From: Halobacteriales archaeon QS_1_69_70
GTDB taxonomy: Archaea > Halobacteriota > Halobacteria > Halobacteriales > Haloarculaceae
Length of the DNA: 64,000 nucleotides
Direction: 5' to 3'
Assembly (NCBI GenBank): GCA_003021005.1
Contig: PXRI01000008.1
Coordinates: forward strand, 1-64,000
In this document: piece by piece, positions 8,753 through 17,435 of the stretch
How positions within the stretch are numbered: the stretch's first letter is position 1
Layout of the letters: every line of letters starts with the position of its first letter
Notes under the pieces: model-generated
Told to the model about the DNA's origin: nothing
What the model saw: only the letters and a program-made list of their open reading frames with translations
Databases searched by the model: none
Translations under genes and position numbers: made by a program

Positions 8753-9628
8753 TCAGTCCGGGTCGCCCGTCGCGTACCGGTCCAGGCCGGCCTGGCGGCG
8801 GGCCGCGCCGGCTGGCGCCGGCTCCCAGGGCGAGCGAGCCGCTCGGACCGCCTCGGGGTCGGCCGGGGGCGGGTCCGCCGGCTCGTACCCGGCACACGCC
8901 TGGCCGCACTCGCGGGCGGGGTCGACGAGCCGGTTCTTCCAGTCGCAGTACGGGAGCGCGTCGTCGGGCTGGAAGGCCGGGCCGCCGGCGGCGGCGCGCC
9001 CGCAGTCGGGGAGGCCGTCCGGCCGCCACCCCTTGCCGTAGGCCCGTTCGGCGACGCGGCGGCGGAGCCGCGCCTTCTCGTCGGCGTCGACGGGCTCGAC
9101 GTCGACGCGGCCGGGACGCCGGTCACCGAGGGCGAGCCCCGGCACCTCGGTCGAAAGCGAGTCGGCCGCCCGGACCACCTCGACGTCGCCGGCCTCGGCG
9201 TCGAACCGCCAGACGCCCACGGGGTCCGGCAGGCGGTTCAGGTGGGCGCCGGTAACGTAGGAGCCGGTGACCAGCACGACCTCGTCGAACAGCGCGAGCG
9301 AGACGTCCGTCCGGAGCTGACACTGGAGGTCGCCGGCCCGGTCGAGGTCCGGCTTGTTCTCGAACGCCCGGAGGCCGCCGATCCAATCGGGGTAGCGGGC
9401 GGTCCGGCGGACGTACCGGCGGCCGTCGTGCCGCTCGACGGCGAAGAACCCGGCCTCGACGGCCGCGTCGAGGACCTCCCGGGCCCGCTCGGGGTGACAG
9501 TCGAGGGCGTCCCGCCAGTCGCGGGCGCGGCCGACGCCGACGTCGCTCTCGACGGCCGCCGGCGGGATGGTGTCGGGCGTGAGTTCGACGCGGGCGTCGA
9601 ACGCCGGGCCGGGCCGGACCTCCACCAC
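8753..9628 (-). CDS. DUF5787 family protein, 5' end uncertain
   Basis: A haloarchaeal protein of unknown function. It contains CxxxC-type cysteines near the C-terminus (YCDWKNRLVDP, ECGQACAGYEP) that could bind metal, and a central region RFDAEAGDVEVVRAAD. The start at 9628 lies inside the coding pattern: the same frame reads FELALCAALEADSDG upstream to about 9715, which is probably the true N-terminus, yet no ATG or GTG is seen in frame there. The sequence immediately upstream holds a decayed gene fragment, so the 5' end may have been lost in a rearrangement. Composition and G+C are like its neighbours. Confidence 0.7.
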   Translation of the reverse strand: MVEVRPGPAFDARVELTPDTIPPAAVESDVGVGRARDWRDALDCHPERAREVLDAAVEAGFFAVERHDGRRYVRRTARYPDWIGGLRAFENKPDLDRAGDLQCQLRTDVSLALFDEVVLVTGSYVTGAHLNRLPDPVGVWRFDAEAGDVEVVRAADSLSTEVPGLALGDRRPGRVDVEPVDADEKARLRRRVAERAYGKGWRPDGLPDCGRAAAGGPAFQPDDALPYCDWKNRLVDPARECGQACAGYEPADPPPADPEAVRAARSPWEPAPAGAARRQAGLDRYATGDPD

Positions 9629-9841
9629 GTCGAGGACCCGGCCGCGGGCGCCGAGCTGTCTGGCGATGACGCCGTCGCTGTCGGCCTCGAGGGCGGCACA
9701 CAGCGCCAGCTCGAACCGGACGGTCGGCCGCCGGTGGCTCGCCGGCGTCCGTGCGGCACGTGGTCGGACCGGTCGCTTCCTCCTCCGGAGTCGACCCGCG
9801 TCGAGGACCTCCCGGGCGGCCCGTCGGTGATTCCCGAGGCG

Positions 9842-10440
9842 GCAAGACCGTCACCGGTGCGGTCCTCGCGTGGGGTGACATCTACGTCGTCGACGAAATC
9901 GCGATCCTCGACTCTACGTCCGACACGGACAGCGTCCTGCAGGACGTCCGCGAGATGGGTGCCGACATCTACCAGCGGCAGCCGAGCACGTTCGTGCGTG
10001 CCCACGAACTCGCGATGGTTGCGGAGACCTACCACGAAGAGGGTGACAACGACCCCGTCCATGCGCTGTTGCCGAGTCACGCCGGACCAACCGCGTGTTC
10101 TTCGTCGGCACCCTCATCGTGACCGAAGACGTCAGCCGCGACGGGAACGACCCCTACGTGAAAGCCGAGATCGTCGGGCCGACGGGGATGTTCTACCTCT
10201 ACGCCGGCCAGTACCAAGTCGACGCCAAAGCGTTCATCCAGGACGCCGACACGCCGGCCTACGTCCCGTCACCGGGAAGCCGACAACGTTCGAGACCGAC
10301 GACGGCGACACGCTCGTCCGCGTGGCGCCCGAACGGCTGTCGACGGTGGCCCGCGAGGACCGCGACCGCTGAGTCGTCGACGCCGCCCGCCACATCCACC
10401 GGCGCCTCGCGGTCGCCCAGGCCGGCGACGTCACACCGAC
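9842..10440 (+). pseudogene. Decayed gene for RPA-associated protein (COG3390-like)
   Basis: Three reading frames together resemble the haloarchaeal RPA-associated OB-fold protein, a partner of single-strand DNA binding proteins. Frame one gives YHEEGDNDPVHALLPSHAG; a shift near 10085-10091 leads to NRVFFVGTLIVTEDV and PTGMFYLYAGQYQ; a second shift near 10265 leads to VTGKPTTFETDDGDTLVRV. After REDRDR a TGA at 10370-10372 stands where the family has Trp, and the frame then continues VVDAARHIHRRLAVAQ. Two shifts and one stop make it a pseudogene. What precedes YHEEGD is less certain. Confidence 0.65.
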
Positions 10441-10577
10441 GCGCTCGCTATCGCCACCGCCGCGGCGCTCCGCGTTGCCACACCGCAGCCGTCCGAATCT
10501 GGCAGGTTACTTGCGTATGGTGCGGAAATGCACACCGGCCGAGAGGAAGGGGAGCGATACGGATTCGAAGCCCGGCG

Positions 10578-10925
10578 CTATGGGCGAATCATCCCGTCGA
10601 TCGCATCCGCAATGAGTTCTAACCCGTCACACGTTAGCTCGCCAGACGGGAGCGTATCTCGAATCGCCGAGAGTGGAATCGTGTAGATCGCCCAGGGCAT
10701 GACGTAACTCGTCTTCCGTAACTCCACGTCGTCAACGTACTCGTGCGGAAGTTGTGTGACGTTGTGCGAGTAATCGTTCTGTGTACTGAGGCACACGATC
10801 GTCGCTTCTTGCTCGACATACGGTCGGTCAACGTCAGAAATCACGATCACCGGTCGTGGATTCGTATGTGCACCGGTCGGATCCTGCGCGAACACCAGAC
10901 TGCCTTGTGGGTAGTAATACGGCAT
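10578..10925 (-). CDS. PemK/MazF-like toxin
   Basis: A 115-residue protein with the MazF/PemK pattern: N-terminal GSLVFAQDP, then NPRPVIVISDVDRPY (the conserved R-P-x-V-x-I strand) and CLST. MazF-like proteins are ribonucleases that cut mRNA when released from the antitoxin. It lies 27 bases downstream of an HTH gene in the same direction, a layout of HTH-antitoxin plus MazF-like toxin pairs in haloarchaea. The start ATG is clear. Activity is inferred from family only. Confidence 0.75.
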   Translation of the reverse strand: MPYYYPQGSLVFAQDPTGAHTNPRPVIVISDVDRPYVEQEATIVCLSTQNDYSHNVTQLPHEYVDDVELRKTSYVMPWAIYTIPLSAIRDTLPSGELTCDGLELIADAIDGMIRP

Positions 10926-10952
10926 GCGTGAGAGTTTGTTAACGAGTGCGGG

Positions 10953-11402
10953 TTACGCCTCGTCGTCGTCAGCCGTGATCCACTCGTCCGGCGCTGGTTC
11001 CTCCCGCGGCGTCTCGCGTTCTTGTCGGTCGTCGCTCGGAATTTCAGTTCTCGCGCTCGTCCCGGTTTGCTCCACGTCATCCGGCTCGATCCCGGCTTCA
11101 GAGTGCCGAGACAGCATCGTGTCGAGTGAGATGAGGCTTTGGGCGAACCGTCGGAGGTCCTCGCGGTGCTCGAGGCCGTGGTAGAGGCCGTCGCTCGTTT
11201 TTCCAATGCGTCCCTCATCGTGCAGTCGGGAGAGCGTGCCGGAGACGGTTCCGCGTGGCAGGTCGAGTTCGTCTCGGAGTTCGGCGGGTGTGAATCCGAG
11301 ATTCGTGTCGTGGTACAGTAGCTTGATGATCTTGGCTTTGTTCGTCTCTGGCCGGATCGTGATCGGGTCGTCAGGGTCGTGTTTGCGGAGATCGATCGGC
11401 AT
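10953..11402 (-). CDS. HTH protein, likely antitoxin and autoregulator
   Basis: A 149-residue protein. Residues about 18-75 form a MarR-like winged helix (FTPAELRDELDLPRGTVSGT as the HTH, then RLHDEGRIGKTSDGLYH). The C-terminal half is acidic and low in complexity, as expected for a flexible part that could wrap a toxin. It precedes the MazF-like gene by 27 bases, so they are probably one operon. A 25-nt motif upstream (11429-11453) recurs before the MntA-HepT pair. Confidence 0.75.
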   Translation of the reverse strand: MPIDLRKHDPDDPITIRPETNKAKIIKLLYHDTNLGFTPAELRDELDLPRGTVSGTLSRLHDEGRIGKTSDGLYHGLEHREDLRRFAQSLISLDTMLSRHSEAGIEPDDVEQTGTSARTEIPSDDRQERETPREEPAPDEWITADDDEA

Positions 11403-11428
11403 CGTGGATGTATCCGATTGTACTCATC

Positions 11429-11453
11429 TGTAGCGCATAAACCTGCCGGTGAC
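11429..11453 (+). repeat. 25-nt motif shared with the MntA-HepT upstream region
   Basis: TGTAGCGCATAAACCTGCCG followed by GTGAC. The same 25 bases with two changes are at 60927-60951. Both lie just upstream of toxin-antitoxin genes, but the orientation relative to the genes differs. Confidence 0.6.
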
Positions 11454-11622
11454 CATAGACAACGATATGTCTGGCTCATCCGCGGAGTCCTGGGCCTCGT
11501 TGCGGCAGCAACGGGGAGTCCCCCTTCGAGAAGGCAAATCACACGCATTGTAGGCAGTCTGCTACGAAGCAGAATGGCTGTTATGCTCATCTATAGACAG
11601 CATTCTTTTCAACCTCATTAGA

Positions 11623-12024
11623 TTGACATCCTCCCCGCCCTGAAGGGCGAGGATTCCCACCGCCAGCGCCACACAGCGGGCGGCTGCGTTGAGAGTTCGA
11701 GGTTTGCACACCGACGAGGTGCAGGCCATGCCAAGTGGCCGTTACTCCTATCCTCGACACGGCCGGTCCCGTCGTTTCCTCGGGGCTTCGGGCGTGCATC
11801 GGCGGATTCGGAGGTACCTGCTTGTTTTGCGTCGGTACCCGCCCTATTCCGACGGGAGACCGTCGAAACTCGGTTGGGAGGTCCGATACTGTCCGATTGT
11901 CCCGACCAGGGCGCGGACGTGCCGCGTCGGATATATAAAGCAATGCGTGGAACGCACCTAAGGCCTCGCCTCACACTGAAAGTAGACGATGATGGCCATG
12001 CATCCCCGCCCTCAAGCGCGGGGC
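11623..12024 (-). mobile_element. Remnant of an IS200/IS605-type element without transposase
   Basis: At 11628-11654 there is a hairpin (ATCCTC, GCCCT, loop GA, AGGGC, GAGGAT) that on the minus strand matches the right end I know from haloarchaeal TnpB elements (ending GAGGATGTCAA). At 12004-12023 a second hairpin CCCCGC/GCGGGG could be the other subterminal palindrome. No tnpA or tnpB reading frame remains between them. This resembles the small palindrome-associated elements (PATEs) of haloarchaea; the exact borders are uncertain. Confidence 0.45.
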
Positions 12025-12138
12025 TTTCTCGCCTGCAATCGCGTAAACCGGATATTCAGTGTATCTGGGTAGTGATCGGGGCATCTTCGCTTTGAGGGGC
12101 GGCCGCCCCTATCGAATGGGCCCGGGAATCATTACTGC

Positions 12139-12410
12139 ATGGGTGGACGGCTGGTGTACACGCTCGATGGCGACGTGCTGGACACACCACCACCGTCACC
12201 GGGGAGGCCGACATCACGACAGTCGATTTCGGCGAGATGGCCTTCGCGGTCGAGCGAGCCCTCTGCGAGAAACAGGACGTCAGCGTCCACCAGAGCGTCG
12301 ACAATCGGCTTGAGGAACTCGAGGCCACTCGTGACGATGTTTACTCGGATGTGACCGACTCAGACGCGAGGGGTTCCGAAATTAGGCAAGTTCGAATTCC
12401 TGCCAGCTAA
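12139..12410 (+). pseudogene. Frameshifted gene fragment, unknown
   Basis: An ATG at 12139 starts GGRLVYTLDGDVLD, then coding character continues in another frame from about 12180: TTTVTGEADITTVDFGEM, then MAFAVERALCEKQDVSVHQS (ATG at 12237) to a TAA at 12408. The last 57 codons are acidic and haloarchaeal in style. A single shift would join the two parts. I do not recognise the family. It could also be just a 57-residue gene from 12237. Confidence 0.35.
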
Positions 12411-12621
12411 GAGAGGGGCTGACCGGTATTCCGTTGCTGTTTTTTGAATCCCCGAGAGTGGTACGAGGGTGACCATCCCCGCGATGTACCGATGAACGGG
12501 AATACCCGACCCACCCCTGTATATCGAAGTCCAGGTTAAGAAGCGCTCGGGAATCGTTCCGATGATTCCGTAGAATACTCGGCTTCCGCATCGACGGCCG
12601 AGCCATCGGTCTGAACCTCCG

Positions 12622-13749
12622 TCACCACAGCGTCGCTTCGTCGAGGGCGAGGTCGGCGATCCAGTCGCCGGCCGCGTCCTCGTCCTCGATCCCGCGGAGC
12701 GTGAGGGTGACGGCGGAGCCGTCGTCGTCGACGGCGATGGTGCCGCCGACGTCGGTGACGGCCCAGTGGACCATCCAGAGGCCCAGCCCCTGCCCGTGGG
12801 ACAGCTGGGATTCCTCGCGGCCGCGCAGTATCTCCCGTTCGGCCTGCGGGAGCCCCGGTCCGTCGTCGGTGACGGTGACGGTGACGTGGTCGTCGCCGTC
12901 GCGGTCGACGTCGAACGTGACGGTCGGAGCCGGGCCGGCGTACCGGAGCGCGTTGTCGCCGAGTTCGTAGAGTGCCCGCCGGAGGTGGACGGTGCCCAGC
13001 GTCCGCGCTTCCGCGGGCGCCGAGACGTCGACGGTCCCGGGCGGGCCCTCGACCCGGAGGTCCACGGCGACGGCCTCCACCATCGACACGACGTCGCGCG
13101 GCTCCGGCGGCGTCCGGTCGGTCAGAAGCGAGACGAGTTCCCGTGCTTCCTCCCCGAGGTCGACGAGGTCGCTCGCCGTCCGGACGACGACGTCGGCCCG
13201 CTCGCTGGGTTCGGCGTCCACCTCCTCGGCGAGCGAGCGCGCGTGCCCCCGGATGACGTTCAGGTCGTTCCGGAGGTTGTGCCGGAGGACGCGGTTGAGC
13301 GTCGCCAGGAGCTTGTCCCGGTTCTGTAGCTTCCGGGTGTACTCCTGGACCGTCAGTTCGGTCTCGACCACCCGGCCGACGACTTCGACGAACCCGAGTT
13401 CCTCGTCCGTGAAGCCGGGCGACCGGGCGGCCTCGTCGACGAAGCAGATCGTCCCGTAGGGTTCGCCGCCGACGCTGAGGGCGGTCCCGACGTAGCAGTC
13501 CAGCTCGTGGGTGACGTAGGCCGGGTCGTCGGCCCACCCCTCGTTCGGGGCGTCGGCGACCGCGAGGGGCGTCTCCTGGCGGTGGACGCCCAGGTCCGGG
13601 TAGGTCCGCTTGAGGTGGGCGTTCGCCACGTCGAGGTAGTCGACGCCCACGCCGATGATGCCCGACAGCGTCTCCGAGAGCGTCAAGTCGTCGTCGTTCT
13701 GGAGCCGATAGATCCGCTGGCGGTACCGCTGGCTGTCGCGGTCAGTCAC
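12622..13749 (-). CDS. GAF-domain sensor histidine kinase
   Basis: A soluble 375-residue kinase without membrane segments. Residues about 15-135 form a GAF-like sensor domain (SVGGEPYGTICFVDE). The phosphoacceptor motif LRHNLRND places His at 157, and the catalytic domain has N-box ELGDNALRY (Asn266), DDGPGLP (295-301) and GQGLGLWMV (319-327). It probably senses a small ligand or redox state and phosphorylates a response regulator, but none is adjacent. It stands alone between a mobile-element remnant and a repeat array. Confidence 0.9.
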   Translation of the reverse strand: MTDRDSQRYRQRIYRLQNDDDLTLSETLSGIIGVGVDYLDVANAHLKRTYPDLGVHRQETPLAVADAPNEGWADDPAYVTHELDCYVGTALSVGGEPYGTICFVDEAARSPGFTDEELGFVEVVGRVVETELTVQEYTRKLQNRDKLLATLNRVLRHNLRNDLNVIRGHARSLAEEVDAEPSERADVVVRTASDLVDLGEEARELVSLLTDRTPPEPRDVVSMVEAVAVDLRVEGPPGTVDVSAPAEARTLGTVHLRRALYELGDNALRYAGPAPTVTFDVDRDGDDHVTVTVTDDGPGLPQAEREILRGREESQLSHGQGLGLWMVHWAVTDVGGTIAVDDDGSAVTLTLRGIEDEDAAGDWIADLALDEATLW

Positions 13750-14294
13750 GGGACGCCACCCAACAGAGCGGTCCCTCCGGTCATGCCTGCGGAACCGAGG
13801 GGGTCCTCCGGTATTACTCTAGGGGCTATTTCGAGCGTGCAAGGTGTCTGTGGGGTGGAACCAGGGTGGTAACGGCCGGGACGGGGCCGGGCGCCGAATC
13901 AAGGCGATGAAGCCCGAGCCGCACTCGGGCGCCGAACCACCACGAGGAAGCCCGGCCCGCACTCAACCGCCGAACCATCGAGACAATCCGAGCCACACCC
14001 GACCGCCGACCCACGACGAGACAGCCCGAGCCACACCCGACCGCCGAACCACCACGAGGAGGCCCGGCCCGCACTCGACCGCCGACCCACGACGAGACAG
14101 CCCGAGCCACACCCGAACGCCGACCCACGACGAGACAGCCCGAGCCACACCCGAACGCCGAACCATGACGAAGAAGCCCAGGCCGCAGTCGAGCGCCGAA
14201 CGGAGGCGGCCGCGAACGGGGCGTATCGGCCCGCCGCCACGGATGAAACGGAAGCGTTTTCACCCGGACGGGAGGAGATACACGTCATTACTCC
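13750..14294. other. Intergenic region dominated by a repeat array
   Basis: 545 bases between the kinase start and the aIF2-gamma start, which diverge. It contains the 38-bp array described separately. Reading frames across it are Arg/Pro/His-rich and not haloarchaeal-like, so they are taken as non-coding. Confidence 0.7.
13912..14215. repeat. 38-bp tandem repeat array, about eight copies
   Basis: Units begin at about 13912, 13950, 13986, 14024, 14062, 14100, 14138 and 14176: spacing 38 bases with one unit of 36. A typical unit starts GCCCGAGCCACACCCGACCG and continues through CCGACCCACGACGAGACA. Units differ at several positions, and two variant types (GCCCGAGCC and GCCCGGCCC) are interspersed. 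Confidence 0.9.
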
Positions 14295-15521
14295 ATGACG
14301 GCAGACCACCCACAACCGGAGGTGAACATCGGCCTGGTGGGCCACGTCGACCACGGGAAGACCACCCTGGTCCAGGCACTGTCCGGTGAGTGGACCGACC
14401 AGCACTCCGAGGAGATGAAACGCGGCATCTCCATCCGACTCGGGTACGCCGACGCGACCTTCCGGGAGTGCCCGGAGCTGGAGGCGCCGGACCGGTACAC
14501 CGTCGACGAGGAGTGTCCCGACGGCTCCGGGAGCGAGCACCGCCGGACGGTGTCGTTCGTGGACGCGCCGGGCCACGAGACGCTGATGGCGACGATGCTG
14601 TCCGGCGCGGCGATCATGGACGGCGCGGTGCTCGTCGTCGGCGCCGACGAGCCCGTGCCGCAGGCCCAGACCGAAGAGCACCTGATGGCGCTGGATAGCA
14701 TCGGCATCGACAGCATCGTCGTCGCCCAGAACAAGGTGGACCTGGTCGACCGCGAGCAGGCGATGGCGAACTACGAGGAGATCAAGGCGTTCGTGGAGGG
14801 CACGGTCGCGGAGGGCGCCCCGATCGTCCCGACCTCGGCCCAGCAGGCGGTCAACGTCGACCTCCTGATCGAGGAGGTCGAATCGGAGATCCCGACGCCA
14901 GACCGGGACCCCGACGCCGACGCCCGCCTCCGGGTCGCCCGGTCGTTCGACATCAACCGGCCGGGCGCGACGTGGGAGGAACTCACCGGCGGCGTGCTCG
15001 GCGGGTCGCTGTCGCGGGGCCGGCTCGCCGAGGGCGAGGAGATCCGGATCAAGCCGGGCCGCGAGATCGAGGAGGGCGGCGAGGCCGAGTACCGGCCCGT
15101 CGAGGCCACCGTCCGGTCGCTGCAGGCCGGCGGCGAGTTCGTCGAGGAGGTCGGGCCAGGCGGGCTGCTCGGCGTCGGCACCGGCCTCGACCCCGCGCTC
15201 ACCAAGGGCGACGCGCTGGCCGGCCAGGTCGCCGGCCCGCCGGGCAGCCTCCCGCCGACCCACGAGGCGTTCACCATGGACGTCGAGCTGTTCGACCGGA
15301 TCGTCGGCGAGGGCGACGTCGAGCCCATCTCGACCGGCGAGCCGCTCATGTTGACCGTCGGCACCGCCACCACGGTCGGGGCGGTCACGAGCGCCCGGGA
15401 GGGCGACTGCGAGGTCGAGCTGAAGCGCCCGGTCTGTGCGGAGCCCGAGGCGAAGATCGCGATCAACCGCCGCGTCGGCGCCCGGTGGCGGCTCATCGGC
15501 GTCGGCTCCCTGCGGGGATGA
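14295..15521 (+). CDS. eif2g: Translation initiation factor aIF2 subunit gamma
   Basis: The GTP-binding subunit of archaeal initiation factor 2, which delivers initiator Met-tRNA to the small ribosomal subunit. G1 GHVDHGKTT is at residues 16-24, G3 DAPGH at 90-94, G4 NKVD at 146-149 and a G5-like SAQ at 181-183, followed by two beta-barrel domains. At 408 residues it has full family length. A Cys-x-Cys knuckle is weak here: the region corresponding to the zinc ribbon reads [20 protein letters not shown]. It starts an operon with a PIN protein (ATGA overlap), Rpo7 and Spt4. Confidence 0.97.
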   Translation: MTADHPQPEVNIGLVGHVDHGKTTLVQALSGEWTDQHSEEMKRGISIRLGYADATFRECPELEAPDRYTVDEECPDGSGSEHRRTVSFVDAPGHETLMATMLSGAAIMDGAVLVVGADEPVPQAQTEEHLMALDSIGIDSIVVAQNKVDLVDREQAMANYEEIKAFVEGTVAEGAPIVPTSAQQAVNVDLLIEEVESEIPTPDRDPDADARLRVARSFDINRPGATWEELTGGVLGGSLSRGRLAEGEEIRIKPGREIEEGGEAEYRPVEATVRSLQAGGEFVEEVGPGGLLGVGTGLDPALTKGDALAGQVAGPPGSLPPTHEAFTMDVELFDRIVGEGDVEPISTGEPLMLTVGTATTVGAVTSAREGDCEVELKRPVCAEPEAKIAINRRVGARWRLIGVGSLRG

Positions 15522-15892
15522 CCGTCGTGCTCGACGCCAACGCGCTCATGGCGCCGGTCGAGGTCGGGGTCCGCACCTTCGAGGAACTCGACCGGCTGCT
15601 CGGCGACCACCGCGCCGTCGTGCCGGCCGCCGTCGTCGCGGAACTCGAGTCGCTGGCCGGGGGCGCCGGCGAGGCGGGGACGGCCGCGAGCGTCGCGCTG
15701 GATCTGGTCGACCGGGAGTGTGCGGTGGTCGAGCACGACGCCGCGGCGGCCGACGAGGCGGTGCTGGAGGTGGGGCGCGAGGTCGATCACGCCGTCACGA
15801 GCGACGGGCCGCTCTGCGAGCGGCTCCTGGCGGCGGACGTTCCCGTAATACGTTTACGGGGCCGAACCAATTTCGAGATAACCGAGCCATAG
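15518..15892 (+). CDS. PIN-domain nuclease-like protein (Fcf1-like)
   Basis: A 124-residue PIN domain. It begins [13 protein letters not shown] with the first catalytic Asp, has E at [10 protein letters not shown], and [11 protein letters not shown] supplies later acids. The start overlaps the aIF2-gamma stop as ATGA. A stand-alone PIN protein in this position, between aIF2-gamma and RNA polymerase subunits, is conserved in archaea and points to RNA metabolism (rRNA or tRNA processing) rather than a toxin-antitoxin role. No antitoxin gene is adjacent. Confidence 0.85.
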   Translation: MTVVLDANALMAPVEVGVRTFEELDRLLGDHRAVVPAAVVAELESLAGGAGEAGTAASVALDLVDRECAVVEHDAAAADEAVLEVGREVDHAVTSDGPLCERLLAADVPVIRLRGRTNFEITEP

Positions 15893-15893
15893 C

Positions 15894-16463
15894 ATGTACA
15901 AACGGGTACGACTCACTGACACGGTCGAGGTGCCCCCGCGGCACCTGGCGGAGGTGTCGCCGGACCTCGTCGCGCGCCTGCTGCAGGACAAGCTCGAGGG
16001 ACGGATGGACGAGGAGGTCGGGAGCGTCGTCACCGTGACGGCGGTCCACGACGTGGGGGACGGGGCGGTCCTGCCGAACCGGCCCGGCGTCTACTACGAG
16101 GCGGAGTTCGACGCCGTCACCTTCGACCCCCAGATGCAGGAGGTCGTCGACGGCGAGGTCGTCGAGGTCGTCAACTTCGGCGCCTTCGTCGGCATCGGTC
16201 CCGTCGACGGGCTGCTCCACGTCTCCCAGATCTCCGACGAGTATCTGGCCTACGACGAGGAGAACCAGCAGCTCGCCTCCCGGGACTCGAACCGCGTGCT
16301 GAGCGTCGGCGACGCCGTCCGCGCCCGCATCGTCACCAAGAGCATCGACGAGCGGAACCCCCGCGACTCCAAGATCGGCCTGACCGCCAAACAGCCCGGG
16401 CTCGGCAAGCACGGCTGGCTCGCCGAGGATCGGAAGCGCCGCGAGGCGCAGGCGGGTGATTAG
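15894..16463 (+). CDS. rpo7: DNA-directed RNA polymerase subunit Rpo7 (RpoE')
   Basis: Subunit of the polymerase stalk that, with Rpo4, binds nascent RNA and assists open-complex formation. The N-terminal RNP-like domain (MYKRVRLTDTVEVPP) is followed by an S1 RNA-binding domain (GEVVEVVNFGAFVGIGPVDG, residues about 82-165). Length of 189 residues is normal. It lies two bases after the PIN stop and abuts the spt4 start, so translation coupling is likely. Confidence 0.97.
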   Translation: MYKRVRLTDTVEVPPRHLAEVSPDLVARLLQDKLEGRMDEEVGSVVTVTAVHDVGDGAVLPNRPGVYYEAEFDAVTFDPQMQEVVDGEVVEVVNFGAFVGIGPVDGLLHVSQISDEYLAYDEENQQLASRDSNRVLSVGDAVRARIVTKSIDERNPRDSKIGLTAKQPGLGKHGWLAEDRKRREAQAGD

Positions 16464-16661
16464 ATGGCCGACCGGCTGGTGTGTCGCGACTGCCACCGCG
16501 TGCTGGAGGTCGACGACGGCGCGCAGTGCCCGGCCTGCGGGTCGAACTCCCTGACCGAGGACTGGGCCGGCTACGTCGTCATCGCCCACCCCACGGACAG
16601 CGCCATCGCCGAGGAGATGGAGGTCGACGAGCCCGGCCGGTACGCGCTGAAGGTCCGGTGA
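16464..16661 (+). CDS. spt4: Transcription elongation factor Spt4 (RpoE'')
   Basis: A 65-residue zinc-ribbon protein, partner of Spt5 in the processivity factor that bridges the RNA polymerase clamp. Two cysteine pairs are visible: CRDCH and CPACG. The start ATG follows the rpo7 stop with no gap. Confidence 0.96.
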   Translation: MADRLVCRDCHRVLEVDDGAQCPACGSNSLTEDWAGYVVIAHPTDSAIAEEMEVDEPGRYALKVR

Positions 16662-16662
16662 G

Positions 16663-17202
16663 ATGGCCGACGTCGTCGTCGCACTGCCCGAGGCCCTCCG
16701 CGGCGAGCTGAAGGAGCCGCTCGGGGCGGTCTACACCGACGCCGACGCGCTGCTTTCGGCCGCCGGTCGGCCGATCGTCGCGGTGGGGGACGTCGTCACC
16801 GCTCACCTGGTCGGTGCCGGGGTCCACCCCGCCGTCGCGGTGGTCGACGGCCGGACCGAACGCGGGGCGGTCGACCCCGAGGTCGCCGCCGCCATCGAGG
16901 GGTTCGACCGCCGCATCGCGGTCGAGAACCCGGCGGCGACGCTGTCCGCCGACCTGCTGGCCGCACTTTCCGACGCCGTCGACCGGCCCGGCAGCGTGCT
17001 CGTCCGCGTCGACGGCGAGGAGGACCTGGCCGCCCTCCCCGCCGTCCTCGTCGCGCCGGACGGCGCCGCGGTCGTCTACGGCCAGCCGGGCGATGGGATG
17101 GTGCTCGTCACCGTCGACGAGGCCCGACGTGACCGGTGTCGCGACCTGCTCGCGGCAATGGACGGCGACGCCGACCGGCTCTCGGCTATCCTCGAGCGCT
17201 GA
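16663..17202 (+). CDS. GTP-dependent dephospho-CoA kinase
   Basis: Archaeal enzyme (formerly DUF359/COG1909) that phosphorylates dephospho-CoA with GTP, the last step in coenzyme A synthesis. The 179-residue protein has the family pattern: PLGAVYTDADAL, VAVGDVVTAHLVGAGVHP, VVDGRTERGAV and GQPGDGMVLVTVDE. It is the fifth gene of the aIF2-gamma/rpo7/spt4 operon, one base after the spt4 stop, a common arrangement in archaea. Confidence 0.93.
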   Translation: MADVVVALPEALRGELKEPLGAVYTDADALLSAAGRPIVAVGDVVTAHLVGAGVHPAVAVVDGRTERGAVDPEVAAAIEGFDRRIAVENPAATLSADLLAALSDAVDRPGSVLVRVDGEEDLAALPAVLVAPDGAAVVYGQPGDGMVLVTVDEARRDRCRDLLAAMDGDADRLSAILER

Positions 17203-17219
17203 CGACGTCCGGGCCACCG

Positions 17220-17435
17220 GTGGAGCGCGTCGAGCCCGATGGCGACCGCAAGCGGGTCCGGTTCGCCGAGCCCGCCGGCAGCTCGACGACCTACCAGTAC
17301 TTCCTCGAGGCGCCGGCGGGCGCCGGGGAGACGAACTATTACGAGTTCGGCCCGGCCGCGATACGGATCAAAGGCGAGTGGCAGCCGGTTAGCGGGACCG
17401 GCGGCGACGCGGTCGCCGGCGGCGCCGAGACCTGA
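17220..17435 (+). CDS. Small conserved-looking protein, unknown function
   Basis: A 71-residue protein from a GTG at 17220, 17 bases after the kinase stop and in the same direction. Reads VERVEPDGDRKRVRFAEPAG, then SSTTYQYFLEAP and NYYEFGPAAIRIKG, probably a small beta-rich fold. Its last codons lie inside a 21-bp sequence that is repeated 391 bases downstream, so an insertion has occurred exactly at its 3' end without changing the product. No domain recognised. Confidence 0.6.
   Translation: MERVEPDGDRKRVRFAEPAGSSTTYQYFLEAPAGAGETNYYEFGPAAIRIKGEWQPVSGTGGDAVAGGAET

Noticed and set aside
10234-10434. 66-codon minus frame opposite the RPA-associated pseudogene
   Set aside because: Arg/Ser-rich and antisense to recognisable protein pieces.
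11689-11961. 90-codon plus-strand frame within the IS remnant
   Set aside because: Arg-rich, lies over the hairpin-bounded element, and has no haloarchaeal composition.
12388-12402. tRNA T-arm-like GTTCGAATTCC
   Set aside because: No acceptor stem or anticodon arm can be formed around it; it lies in a coding-style frame. No tRNA was found in the window.
13844-14389. 181-codon frame through the 38-bp array
   Set aside because: Pro/Arg/His/Thr-rich repeats of frame and no acidic bias; considered a by-product of the tandem repeat.
13899-15263. 454-codon minus frame covering the array and aIF2-gamma
   Set aside because: Mostly the antisense of aIF2-gamma; no independent support.
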